From Spirochaetia bacterium (lineage in GTDB: Bacteria; Spirochaetota; Spirochaetia; Treponematales; Breznakiellaceae), in NCBI GenBank assembly GCA_026002025.1, contig BOAU01000092.1:1-7206 (forward strand): a stretch of 7,206 nt of DNA. Direction: 5' to 3'. The notes under the pieces were generated by a model. The model saw nothing but the letters and a program-made list of their open reading frames with translations, had not been told where the DNA came from and did not search any database. Of this stretch, positions 1 through 5,903 are shown piece by piece. Made by a program: the position numbers and the translations under genes. Each line of letters starts with the position of its first letter. Positions within the stretch are counted from its first letter, which is position 1.

Positions 1-48
1 GTAAAGGTCTTTTGGAGCGGCCTTTAGCCATAAGCTTTTTTTCTGCAC
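1..48 (-). CDS. Start of a divergent LplB-type ABC permease paralogue (partial, runs off left edge)
   Basis: Read on the minus strand from GTG at 48, the 16 visible codons give MQKKSLWLKAAPKDLY. This matches the N-terminus of the permease at 1989 except for Ser to Pro and Ser to Tyr near the edge. The same AAGGA ribosome-binding site sits 8 bases upstream of the GTG in both copies. The reading frame is closed upstream by TAA at 96-94, with no ATG, GTG or TTG before the G tract, so a start at GTG 48 (or TTG 54) is most likely for the 12-G allele. A different upstream ATG (82-80) is one base out of frame. It could be a full divergent permease gene, a truncated duplicate, or an artefact. Only the first 48 bases are visible, so function rests entirely on the similarity to its twin. 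Confidence 0.45.
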   Translation of the reverse strand, partial: MQKKSLWLKAAPKDLY

Positions 49-71
49 GAACAATTTCCTTAAAAAAGCCC
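1..71. repeat. Left arm of a 71-bp inverted repeat
   Basis: The reverse complement of 1-71 matches 1966-2036 at 69 of 71 positions, with no gaps. The mismatches are at 2 (against 2035) and 15 (against 2022), both near the window edge, so the repeat may continue leftwards. The match ends abruptly at the G run: 12 G here and only GGG in the other copy. The repeat covers the ribosome-binding site and first codons of the permease. Confidence 0.93.
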
Positions 72-80
72 CCCCCCCCC
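69..80. repeat. Homopolymer tract C12 (G12 on the minus strand)
   Basis: Twelve consecutive C lie at 69-80. On the minus strand this is G12 directly after an AT dinucleotide, forming ATG at 82-80, and directly before the conserved permease leader. With 12 G this ATG opens a different frame (Met followed by Gly residues, then Phe Phe Lys). With 11 or 14 G the ATG would read straight into the permease frame. Tracts of this length are prone to slipped-strand length change. In Treponema pallidum, poly-G tracts upstream of tpr genes are known to vary in length and affect expression. Homopolymers are also where sequencing errors concentrate. Confidence 0.9.
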
Positions 81-237
81 ATGTAATTCGTTTTTACACT
101 CTATTTCTGCAATTTGTCCCGGAAAAGATATGTTCTCTCCCCTCGTATTTTTATGGAATTTCTTTTTTATTTCCCAATATTTCCCCAAATTTTTGCATTA
201 CAGGATTTTCCTGTAAAAATATCAATCGGAGGTCTTT
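81..237. promoter_or_regulatory. AT-rich divergent control region upstream of the binding-protein gene
   Basis: This 157-bp region separates the divergent permease start from the binding-protein gene. It is strongly pyrimidine-rich on the plus strand between about 130 and 195 and contains a near-duplicate ATTTCCCAAT / ATTTCCCCAAA at 169-190. It holds the palindrome listed separately and ends in a good Shine-Dalgarno sequence, GGAGG at 228-232, five bases before ATG 238. I could not assign a convincing -35/-10 pair: TTGCAT at 193-198 has only weak A-rich partners. The short ORF-like stretch starting at 114 has no coding support. Confidence 0.5.
198..216. promoter_or_regulatory. Operator-like perfect palindrome upstream of the binding-protein gene
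   Basis: TTACAGGA and TCCTGTAA form a perfect 8-bp inverted repeat around a TTT centre. It lies 12 bp upstream of the GGAGG ribosome-binding site of the binding-protein gene. The symmetry and size suit a dimeric repressor or activator site. In RNA it could form a small hairpin with a 3-base loop just upstream of the start. No regulator gene is present in the window, so the binding protein is unknown. Confidence 0.5.
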
Positions 238-1854
238 ATGAGAAGAGTGTGTGTGTTTTTGCTGGTCCTTGTATTGGTGAGCGCCGGCGTCTTTGCGGGC
301 GGTAGTCAGGGAGGGTCTTCCGGCGGGAATGCCGCGGCAACCAGCAATTTTAATTTCACCGGCTATCCCATGAATAAACTGAACGAAAAGATTTCATGGG
401 CCGATCTGGACGGTGAAACCATATCCACAAGGTATGGATCGGCTGCCGAATCCCCCTACCATACCAATTATTCAAAAATGACCGGGGTTACCATTGATTG
501 GGTTTTCCCCACCACCGGAACTTCAGGCGCACAGATGTACGCCCAGTTAATGGCCGGCAAGGTACAGGATCTTCCGTATATCATCAATTCCGGCGGTTCA
601 CCGGACGCGGAACAGTTGATAAAGGAAGGGGTTATGTGGGATCTGACCCCCTACCTGGAACAGTGGGCGCCCAACTATGTCAAGTTCATGCAAAAGAGGC
701 CGGAACGAAGTAAGGCCATGAAGACAGACTCCGGAAAATATTGGACTTTCGGTTTCTTCCGGGAAGAAGGACCTTTTATGGATACCTGGGTCGGTCCCAT
801 AGTCCGCAAAGACTGGCTTGACGCCCAGGGACTGCCCATACCCAAAACCATAGCCGACTGGGACAGAACCCTCCAGGTGTTCAAAGAAAAATACGGCGCC
901 ATGCTGTCCTTTGAAAAGACTTTTGGCGATCATACCGGTTTTGCGGGAGCCTTCGGCGCTTATGCCATGTACAACTTTGTTACTTTTGTAAAAGACGGTA
1001 AGGTACAGGCTGCCAATGTTCAGAGCGAATACCGGAACTATCTGGCCAAACTCAATGAGTGGTATACCAAGGGTTATCTTGATCCGGATCATCTGACCAT
1101 GGACAGGGCCACCTTTGATTCCAAGGCGCTGGAAGGAAAAACCGGCATTACCTATGGCGCTCTGAGCCGCGTAACCGGATTGGCCAACAATGCGGCGGCG
1201 GCCAAAAACGGCGCAAACTGGATTGGTATTGAATATCCCCGGGGCCCCAACAATACGCTGGTAAGTTCTCAGGGCGGATGGGGAGCCAGCGGTATGGCGT
1301 GGATTACCAAAGCCTGCCCTCCGGAAAAGCTGGAACTGGTTATGCGCTTTTTGGACTATGCCTATAGCGATGAAGGTTTCCTGTTTACCAATTTCGGTAT
1401 TAAAGGCGATACCTGGGATTATGATGCGTCAGGGAAAGTCGTCTGGACTCCCAAATTCCTTAACGACATAGACGCACCCGACTACCAGGAGGTAGCGAAG
1501 AAGTATGCCGGCATGAGAGGCTCTGGCGCAGGCAGCCAGGCAACCCGTTTGGTAGAGCTTGTCAATGCGCCCATTTCCTTTGAGTCGGCAAAAGTCTGGT
1601 TCTACCCGAATGAGGAACAGGCTTACACCTGGCGGATGCCCCCCGGAATTACCCTGACGGTCGATGAGTCCCTCAGAAATGCGGAATTGGCCACTCCAAT
1701 CAACACCTATGTGGCGGAAATGGCCGTCAGTTTTGTAACCGGGCAGGTTCCGCTTTCGCAGTTCGATACCTTTGTTTCCCGTCTGAACCAGATGGGCCTG
1801 GCCGAATATTTGCGGATACAGCAAGCAGCCTACGACAGGTGGCAGAAACGCTGA
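238..1854 (+). CDS. ABC transporter extracellular sugar-binding protein (LplA/family 1 type)
   Basis: This 538-residue protein is the periplasmic ligand receptor of the importer, delivering a carbohydrate to the two permeases downstream. Residues 1-20 form a signal peptide with basic Arg2-Arg3, a Leu/Val-rich core and a VFA|GG cleavage site. A Gly/Ser/Ala-rich linker (about 21-38) leads into the mature domain. There is no lipobox cysteine after the core, since Cys5 lies in the leader, so a soluble periplasmic form is predicted rather than a lipoprotein. The segment at about 166-208 (SGKYWTF... through VRKDWLDAQGLPIP and then TIADW) is characteristic of LplA-like binding proteins in Firmicutes and spirochaetes, and the length suits this group. 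ATG 238 is supported by GGAGG five bases upstream and by the signal peptide directly after it. It is first in the operon and is followed by a stable stem-loop that may keep its mRNA more abundant than the permease part. The sugar bound is unknown; a plant oligosaccharide is an inference from neighbours. Confidence 0.9.
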   Translation: MRRVCVFLLVLVLVSAGVFAGGSQGGSSGGNAAATSNFNFTGYPMNKLNEKISWADLDGETISTRYGSAAESPYHTNYSKMTGVTIDWVFPTTGTSGAQMYAQLMAGKVQDLPYIINSGGSPDAEQLIKEGVMWDLTPYLEQWAPNYVKFMQKRPERSKAMKTDSGKYWTFGFFREEGPFMDTWVGPIVRKDWLDAQGLPIPKTIADWDRTLQVFKEKYGAMLSFEKTFGDHTGFAGAFGAYAMYNFVTFVKDGKVQAANVQSEYRNYLAKLNEWYTKGYLDPDHLTMDRATFDSKALEGKTGITYGALSRVTGLANNAAAAKNGANWIGIEYPRGPNNTLVSSQGGWGASGMAWITKACPPEKLELVMRFLDYAYSDEGFLFTNFGIKGDTWDYDASGKVVWTPKFLNDIDAPDYQEVAKKYAGMRGSGAGSQATRLVELVNAPISFESAKVWFYPNEEQAYTWRMPPGITLTVDESLRNAELATPINTYVAEMAVSFVTGQVPLSQFDTFVSRLNQMGLAEYLRIQQAAYDRWQKR

Positions 1855-1882
1855 CCCTTGGTTCAGGATTCAGGTTTTAGGA

Positions 1883-1933
1883 AATCTCTGAAAGCCCCGG
1901 TATCCCAAAAGGATCATGGGGTTTTCAGAGATT
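1883..1933 (+). promoter_or_regulatory. Long intergenic mRNA stem-loop between binding-protein and permease genes
   Basis: AATCTCTGAAAGCCCC (1883-1898) pairs with GGGGTTTTCAGAGATT (1918-1933): 16 pairs including one G-U. The 19-base loop contains a further 4-bp ATCC/GGAT pairing (1902-1905 with 1911-1914). No T-run follows the right arm, so it is not a canonical intrinsic terminator. Its place after the first cistron resembles elements that block 3' exonucleases and leave binding-protein mRNA in excess over permease mRNA. Partial termination or attenuation is also possible. Confidence 0.75.
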
Positions 1934-1935
1934 CA

Positions 1936-1945
1936 CCGGTACCGG
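1936..1945. repeat. 10-bp perfect palindrome CCGGTACCGG
   Basis: A short GC-rich palindrome lies just after the intergenic stem-loop and before the permease leader. It may extend local RNA structure; no specific function can be assigned. Confidence 0.3.
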
Positions 1946-1965
1946 CTTGTCTCTGCGGGGAGGCA

Positions 1966-2036
1966 GGGCTTTTTTAAGGAAATTGTTCGTGCAGAAAAAA
2001 AGCTTATGGCTAAAGGCCGCTTCAAAAGACCTTTCC
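1966..2036. repeat. Right arm of the 71-bp inverted repeat
   Basis: This is the partner of 1-71 in inverted orientation (69 of 71 identical). It begins at the GGG preceding CTTTTTTAAGGA and runs through the first 16 codons of the permease (from GTG 1989). Together the two arms enclose 72-1965, which holds the entire binding-protein gene, its control region and the intergenic stem-loop. Confidence 0.93.
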
Positions 2037-2912
2037 CAGAATAAATACAAGTATTTTATGATTATTCCGGTGATTGTTTATTTTATTCTGTTCGCCTATA
2101 AACCCATGTACGGTCTTGTCATCGCCTTCCAGAATTACCGCCCGAATCTGGGTTTTTTCGGGAGTCCCTGGGTGGGGCTCCGGCATTTCAAAAACTTTTT
2201 TAATGACGTTTATTTTTTCAGATTGTTCCGTAATACCATTTCCATCAGTTTTTTCAGTATACTGTTCGGTTTCCCCGCACCGATCATTCTGGCCCTGCTT
2301 TTGAATGAGCTTAAAAACATGGCTTTCAGGCGTACGGTACAGACCGTTACCTATATGCCTTACTTCATCTCCATGGTGGTTGTCTGTTCCCTGATACGGA
2401 TCTACAGTTCCACCAACGGTCTTTTTTCACAGATCGCGGTGTTTTTCGGCGGCAGTCCCCAAAATTACCTTACCATTCCAAAATATTTCCTGTCCATTTA
2501 TGTAATTTCCGGTATCTGGCAGGGCATAGGCTGGAATTCAATTATCTACCTGGCGGCCCTGACGGGTATCGATCAGGAACAGTACGAGGCTGCCACCATT
2601 GACGGCGCCGGCCGTTTCCTCAGGATGCTTCATATTACGCTGCCCAACCTTTTACCAACTATCATGGTTCTCTTTATTCTCCGCATGGGCAGTATTCTCA
2701 ATGTGGGTTTTGAAAAAATTATCCTGCTTTATAACGAGGGGATCTATGAAACGGCGGATGTTATTTCGTCCTATGTGTACCGCCGCGGTATTCTTGAGGC
2801 ATCCTACAGTTACGCCACAGCGGTGGGGCTTTTCAATTCCCTGGTGAATATATTTTTTCTTGTTGTTGCCAATAAGCTGAGCAAGAAATTTACCGAATCC
2901 GGATTATTTTAG
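1989..2912 (+). CDS. Carbohydrate ABC transporter permease, LplB type
   Basis: This is one of two inner-membrane permease subunits forming the channel of the importer. From GTG 1989 it has 307 residues; hydrophobic segments lie near 23-46, 80-106, 121-137, 166-190, 221-236 and 280-295. The cytoplasmic EAA loop (about residues 197-222; YEAATIDGAGRF then LRMLHITLPNLLP) is the docking site for the ATPase. The region around YETADVISSYVYRRGI near the C-terminus is typical of the LplB group. The frame is open to TTG 1947, which would add 14 residues, but that codon has no ribosome-binding site. AAGGA at 1976-1980 is 8 bases from GTG 1989, and both are conserved in the inverted copy at the left edge; TTG 1983 is a close alternative. 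It lies 9 bp upstream of the second permease, in the same operon. Its start lies inside the 71-bp inverted repeat. Confidence 0.88.
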   Translation: MQKKSLWLKAASKDLSQNKYKYFMIIPVIVYFILFAYKPMYGLVIAFQNYRPNLGFFGSPWVGLRHFKNFFNDVYFFRLFRNTISISFFSILFGFPAPIILALLLNELKNMAFRRTVQTVTYMPYFISMVVVCSLIRIYSSTNGLFSQIAVFFGGSPQNYLTIPKYFLSIYVISGIWQGIGWNSIIYLAALTGIDQEQYEAATIDGAGRFLRMLHITLPNLLPTIMVLFILRMGSILNVGFEKIILLYNEGIYETADVISSYVYRRGILEASYSYATAVGLFNSLVNIFFLVVANKLSKKFTESGLF

Positions 2913-2921
2913 GACAGGATA

Positions 2922-3803
2922 ATGATAAAAGAAAAATCCCTTGGTGATCGCGTGTTCAATGTTATCAATGCGGTAGTTATGCTGTTTTTGGTTTTTGTAA
3001 CCCTCTATCCCATGTATTTTGTTATCGTGGCGTCACTTTCCAATTCGGTGGAATTATTGCGGAATCAGGGGTTTCTTCTGTACCCCAAGGGATTTACCTT
3101 CGGCGCTTTTGCCATGGCCTTCAGTCATCCCCTGATTATAAGCGGCTATAAAAACATTATGATCATCATGGTGGTTGCCCTGACTTTGAATATCCTCATG
3201 ACCCTTTTTGCCGCATATTTTCTGGCATCAAAAAATCTGATGTTTAAAAAGCCCGTACTTTTTATGATGCTTTTTACCATGTTTTTTTCCGGCGGCATGA
3301 TACCGGACTACCTCAATATCCGCAGTCTCGGTCTTTACGATTCCCTTTGGGCCTTGATTCTCCCCGGAGTCATCAGCGTATACAACACCATCATATACCG
3401 TACCGCCATTGAAGCGGTGCCGGACAGCCTGGGGGAATCCGCCAAAATAGACGGGGCCAACGATTTTACCGTTTTGTTTCGTATTATTTTCCCGCTGGTA
3501 AAACCTACCACCGTGGTCCTGCTGCTCTATTACGGTATCGGCCATTGGAATTCCTGGTTTACCGCTTCCATGTATATCCGGGACAATTACAAATTGCCCA
3601 TACAGAACATCCTACGGGCCATCCTGATTGTCAACACCGGGGTTTTGAATTCCTCTGTCGGCGTAGACGATTCCCTGAATCAGTTTTCTGAAACCATTAA
3701 ATATGCGGCTATCGTTATTACCACGGTGCCGATACTTTTCATTTACCCCTTCCTCCAGCGCTATTTTGTCAAGGGCGCCATGATTGGCGCGGTTAAGGGA
3801 TAG
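2922..3803 (+). CDS. Carbohydrate ABC transporter permease, YtcP/LplC (CarB-like) type
   Basis: This 293-residue membrane protein is the second permease of the importer and would form a heterodimer with the upstream LplB-type subunit. Hydrophobic segments lie near 14-38, 74-101, 110-123, 141-160, 196-208 and 262-280. The EAA loop is at about 172-195 (ESAKIDGANDF then TVLFRIIFPLVKP). The stretch FSGGMIPDYLNIRSLGLYDS at about 122-141 is a hallmark of YtcP/LplC proteins. ATG 2922 follows the upstream stop by 9 bases and has AGGA motifs at 2911-2914 and 2916-2919. No ATPase gene follows; as in Bacillus-type family 1 oligosaccharide importers, a shared MsmX-like ATPase encoded elsewhere is the likely energy source. 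The 3' end overlaps the convergent isomerase gene by 11 bp. Confidence 0.9.
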   Translation: MIKEKSLGDRVFNVINAVVMLFLVFVTLYPMYFVIVASLSNSVELLRNQGFLLYPKGFTFGAFAMAFSHPLIISGYKNIMIIMVVALTLNILMTLFAAYFLASKNLMFKKPVLFMMLFTMFFSGGMIPDYLNIRSLGLYDSLWALILPGVISVYNTIIYRTAIEAVPDSLGESAKIDGANDFTVLFRIIFPLVKPTTVVLLLYYGIGHWNSWFTASMYIRDNYKLPIQNILRAILIVNTGVLNSSVGVDDSLNQFSETIKYAAIVITTVPILFIYPFLQRYFVKGAMIGAVKG

Positions 3804-4545
3804 TGTTATTACCATTGCGGATTAATTCCCGGAGAACCGCCGCATCCGCAAGAAAATTCTCTTCACGGTCATCACGGACGAATTCCATGATATAGTTTCT
3901 TCCGGTTCCCAGGAGGCGGATATACTCTTTCCAGACACTTTTCCCCTCCGCAAGGGGACGGCGCACATTCCCTTTTTCCCACTGGAAAACATGAACCGAC
4001 GAAAGGCGGGGCAAAAGCAGGGAGATCTCCCGGAAATGTTCGGACGGCGACAGATCGGGGTTTGGCTGCCAATAACTTGTCAGGTTGTCCTGGTTTGTCA
4101 GATCGATAAGCCGGAGGGCGCTGCCGGCGGTGTCGGTGAGGGTCTGACGGTGATACTCAAGGCCGATCCGCACATGCCGATCCGCCGCCAGGGCGCAGAC
4201 TTGTTGGAGTTCCCCTGCGGCGCGGCGGTAATAGTCATCATCCGCCTGAGCGGAGCCTTTAGTCCCCGCCCAAATGCGTATCAGCGGCGCATGCAGGGCA
4301 CAGGCCGTTTCCAGGACCGGCAAAAAATCATCGCCCTCCAAAAGCCGGTAATAAGAGCCGTAGGATAATACGGAAAGCCCCGCTTCTTCTGTTTGGGCCT
4401 TTATGCGGCCCGCTAACCCGGTGTCTCCCGGGGGCACATGGACATCGGCGCCCCATTCTATCCCCTCAAGGCCGGCCTCTTTTGCCAGGGCAATTATCCG
4501 CTCCGCCCGAAGGCTGCGGAATGTTATAGAAGTTAGGCCAATCAT
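3793..4545 (-). CDS. Sugar phosphate isomerase/epimerase family protein (xylose isomerase-like TIM barrel)
   Basis: This 250-residue cytoplasmic protein of the AP endonuclease 2/COG1082 fold is slightly short for the family (commonly about 260-300). It begins with beta-strand MIGLTSITFR and the helix leading to GLEGIEWGAD (25-34). Likely metal-site residues are Glu130 in GLEYH, an Asn/Asp near 162-164 in SYWQPNPD, His185 in VHVFQW and Glu221 in IMEFVRDD. Members isomerise or epimerise ketoses and sugar phosphates, or act in inositol and sugar-acid pathways; the substrate here cannot be named. ATG 4545 has a G-rich ribosome-binding site (GGGGGGAG) about seven bases upstream, and the gene starts 16 bp after the dehydrogenase stop, so the two are probably co-transcribed. 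Its stop lies within the end of the opposite permease gene. Confidence 0.85.
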   Translation of the reverse strand: MIGLTSITFRSLRAERIIALAKEAGLEGIEWGADVHVPPGDTGLAGRIKAQTEEAGLSVLSYGSYYRLLEGDDFLPVLETACALHAPLIRIWAGTKGSAQADDDYYRRAAGELQQVCALAADRHVRIGLEYHRQTLTDTAGSALRLIDLTNQDNLTSYWQPNPDLSPSEHFREISLLLPRLSSVHVFQWEKGNVRRPLAEGKSVWKEYIRLLGTGRNYIMEFVRDDREENFLADAAVLRELIRNGNNTIP

Positions 4546-4561
4546 TTTTATTCTCCCCCCG

Positions 4562-5569
4562 TTAAGCCATTACCGCAAGCATATCGGCGGTGACTTCGGC
4601 CCGGAGGGGCCGGCCTTCCAGAAACCGCACAAATTCGCCGGTGATAAAATCCCCCATTCTGCCCACCTCGTTACCGCTTGAGCCCGCAATATGCGGGGTA
4701 AGGATCACGTTGTCCAGGCTATAAAACGGATGGCCCGGGGGAACCGGTTCGGGAAAGCTGACATCCAGCAGGGCGGTACGGCCGGGTTTTTCCCCCAAAG
4801 CCCGCGCCAAATCTTCCTCCACCACCTGCCGTCCCCGGGCGGTATTGATAAAAACGCCGTGGTCATCCATCAGGCTGAAGTGATGATACCGCAGCATTCC
4901 CGCGGTTTCATCCTTGTCCGCCAGATGGTTGCTTATCACAAAGGATGCTGAAAAAAGTTCCTCCAGGGTATCAAGCTTTTTCACCCCCAGGGCTTCCGCG
5001 GCGGAACTTTTGAGGAAGGGATCGAAGACAAGAATTTCCAACTGGTATTCTTTAAGGCGGCGGATTACCCCGCTCCCGATCTTCCCGGCGCCGATTATCC
5101 CCACGGCGGTACCGAAATTGCCCGGAAAAGCGGAGGCGTACTTTCCCGCCTCCCCGCGATTACCCCCGGAATACAGCCGGGAAGAACCGAAGAAGCCCTT
5201 GTTTGCCAGAATTATTTCCGCCGCCGTGTATTCAATAACCGGAACCGCGTTTGCTTCCGCCGCGCTGAAAATCCTCACTCCCCGGGCCAGAAAGGGAGCG
5301 GCAAAATACTGCACCGAACCGGCGGCATAGAACACCGCCTTTACATTGGGAAAATAATCCCCAATCTGTTTTTCACTGAGCGCCGGCATCCCCCAGGTTG
5401 AAAAAATGAATTCCGCCTCCGCCAGTTCGGTTTTCCGGCTTTCAAGTTCATCCACACCGGTTACCGGAGCGAAAAAGTCCGCCCGTTTTGCCAGCGCTTT
5501 TTGAGTGACCTCCCGGTAAACCCTATTGAGTATTGTCTCATTCCTGATACATACAAAAACAGCCTTCAT
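4562..5569 (-). CDS. D-isomer-specific 2-hydroxyacid dehydrogenase, NAD(P)-dependent
   Basis: This 335-residue cytoplasmic oxidoreductase interconverts a 2-hydroxyacid and a 2-keto acid. The Rossmann motif is GIIGAGKIGSG (157-167, GxGxxG at Gly160/162/165), with Asp183 at the end of the next strand (VFDP), which favours NAD over NADP. Expected catalytic residues are present: Arg245 in NTARGR, Glu274 in LDVSFPEP and His293 in TPHIAGSS. The N-terminal and C-terminal parts form the substrate domain (about 1-110 and 300-335). Length and motif order match intact family members. ATG 5569 is preceded by GAGGGG at a suitable distance. It is the first gene of a two-gene minus-strand unit with the isomerase. 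The natural substrate is unknown; alongside a sugar isomerase and a glycosidase, a sugar-derived hydroxyacid is plausible. Confidence 0.9.
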   Translation of the reverse strand: MKAVFVCIRNETILNRVYREVTQKALAKRADFFAPVTGVDELESRKTELAEAEFIFSTWGMPALSEKQIGDYFPNVKAVFYAAGSVQYFAAPFLARGVRIFSAAEANAVPVIEYTAAEIILANKGFFGSSRLYSGGNRGEAGKYASAFPGNFGTAVGIIGAGKIGSGVIRRLKEYQLEILVFDPFLKSSAAEALGVKKLDTLEELFSASFVISNHLADKDETAGMLRYHHFSLMDDHGVFINTARGRQVVEEDLARALGEKPGRTALLDVSFPEPVPPGHPFYSLDNVILTPHIAGSSGNEVGRMGDFITGEFVRFLEGRPLRAEVTADMLAVMA

Positions 5570-5605
5570 TAATGCCCCTCAAAAAGTATCCTCGTTTTTG
5601 TTCGG

Positions 5606-5624
5606 TACCCCAAGTCTTAGGGTA
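5606..5624. promoter_or_regulatory. Operator-like palindrome upstream of the dehydrogenase gene
   Basis: TACCCCAAGTCTTAGGGTA is symmetric around T5615: nine-base arms with eight complementary positions (C5611 against A5619 is the one mismatch). It lies 37 bp upstream of the dehydrogenase ATG, where a regulator site for the dehydrogenase-isomerase unit would be expected. It differs in sequence from the palindrome at 198-216, so the two units probably do not share this site. Confidence 0.4.
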
Positions 5625-5645
5625 AATCAAAACCTTAAAATCGTC

Positions 5646-5657
5646 CAGCCCGGGCTG
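5646..5657. repeat. 12-bp perfect palindrome CAGCCCGGGCTG
   Basis: A GC-rich perfect palindrome lies in the gap between the dehydrogenase start and the small plus-strand ORF. It could be part of a regulatory site or a small hairpin. No T-run follows on either strand, so it is not a terminator. Confidence 0.35.
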
Positions 5658-5693
5658 TTCTCAAAACCTTTCAAATCTCATCTATTCTCATAT

Positions 5694-5903
5694 ATGGATG
5701 AACGAAAAAAGACCATTGTTGATCTGGAATCTAAAAAACAGGAAGCCCAGCGGTCTATTACCCTGATACTTGAGGATTTCGGTGAATCCCTTTTCAGCCG
5801 TATCCCCGGCAGGGAGGAGCTTTCGGGCAGCGGGGAAGAGTACCTCGCCCAGGGCTTTATCAGGCTTATCGAAGCGGATAACCTCCGTTTAAAGGGGCTG
5901 TAG
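5694..5903 (+). CDS. Small hypothetical protein, 69 residues, possibly a remnant of a longer coiled-coil protein
   Basis: The product is charged and helix-prone (MDERKKTIVDLESKKQEAQR, then ITLILEDFGESLF and LIEADNLRLKGL), with heptad-like spacing at both ends. The frame is open upstream to 5526, but that part lies inside the opposite dehydrogenase gene and has a different, basic composition, so ATG 5694 is the more sensible start. No Shine-Dalgarno sequence precedes it. From memory, the sequence resembles the N-terminal part of longer coiled-coil proteins in treponemes, which would make this a truncated or internally deleted copy; I cannot verify this. It is opposite in strand to both neighbours and belongs to neither operon. 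No function can be assigned. Confidence 0.45.
   Translation: MDERKKTIVDLESKKQEAQRSITLILEDFGESLFSRIPGREELSGSGEEYLAQGFIRLIEADNLRLKGL

Noticed and set aside
1..80. Terminal inverted repeat of an insertion sequence
   Set aside because: The repeat encodes a permease start and encloses a transporter gene; no transposase or target-site duplication is visible.
114..305. 63-residue plus-strand ORF before the binding-protein gene
   Set aside because: It has AT-rich low-complexity content and overlaps the binding-protein signal peptide in another frame; the GGAGG site and signal peptide belong to ATG 238.
598..1092. 164-residue minus-strand ORF inside the binding-protein gene
   Set aside because: A frame shadow on the opposite strand of a well-supported gene; no recognisable domain and no promoter context.
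1429..1824. 131-residue minus-strand ORF inside the binding-protein gene
   Set aside because: Antisense shadow of the conserved C-terminal region; no ribosome-binding site or domain.
1883..1933. Intrinsic terminator after the binding-protein gene
   Set aside because: The stem is strong but no T-run follows, and the permeases downstream clearly belong with the binding protein.
1947..1988. TTG 1947 as the permease start
   Set aside because: No ribosome-binding site precedes it, and the conserved inverted copy begins only downstream at about 1966, with AAGGA and GTG preserved.
3991..4368. 125-residue plus-strand ORF opposite the isomerase
   Set aside because: The isomerase frame carries clear family motifs; this ORF has none and lies wholly within it.
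4914..5330. 138-residue plus-strand ORF opposite the dehydrogenase
   Set aside because: The dehydrogenase frame shows the NAD motif and the Arg/Glu/His catalytic residues; this one is a GC-driven shadow.
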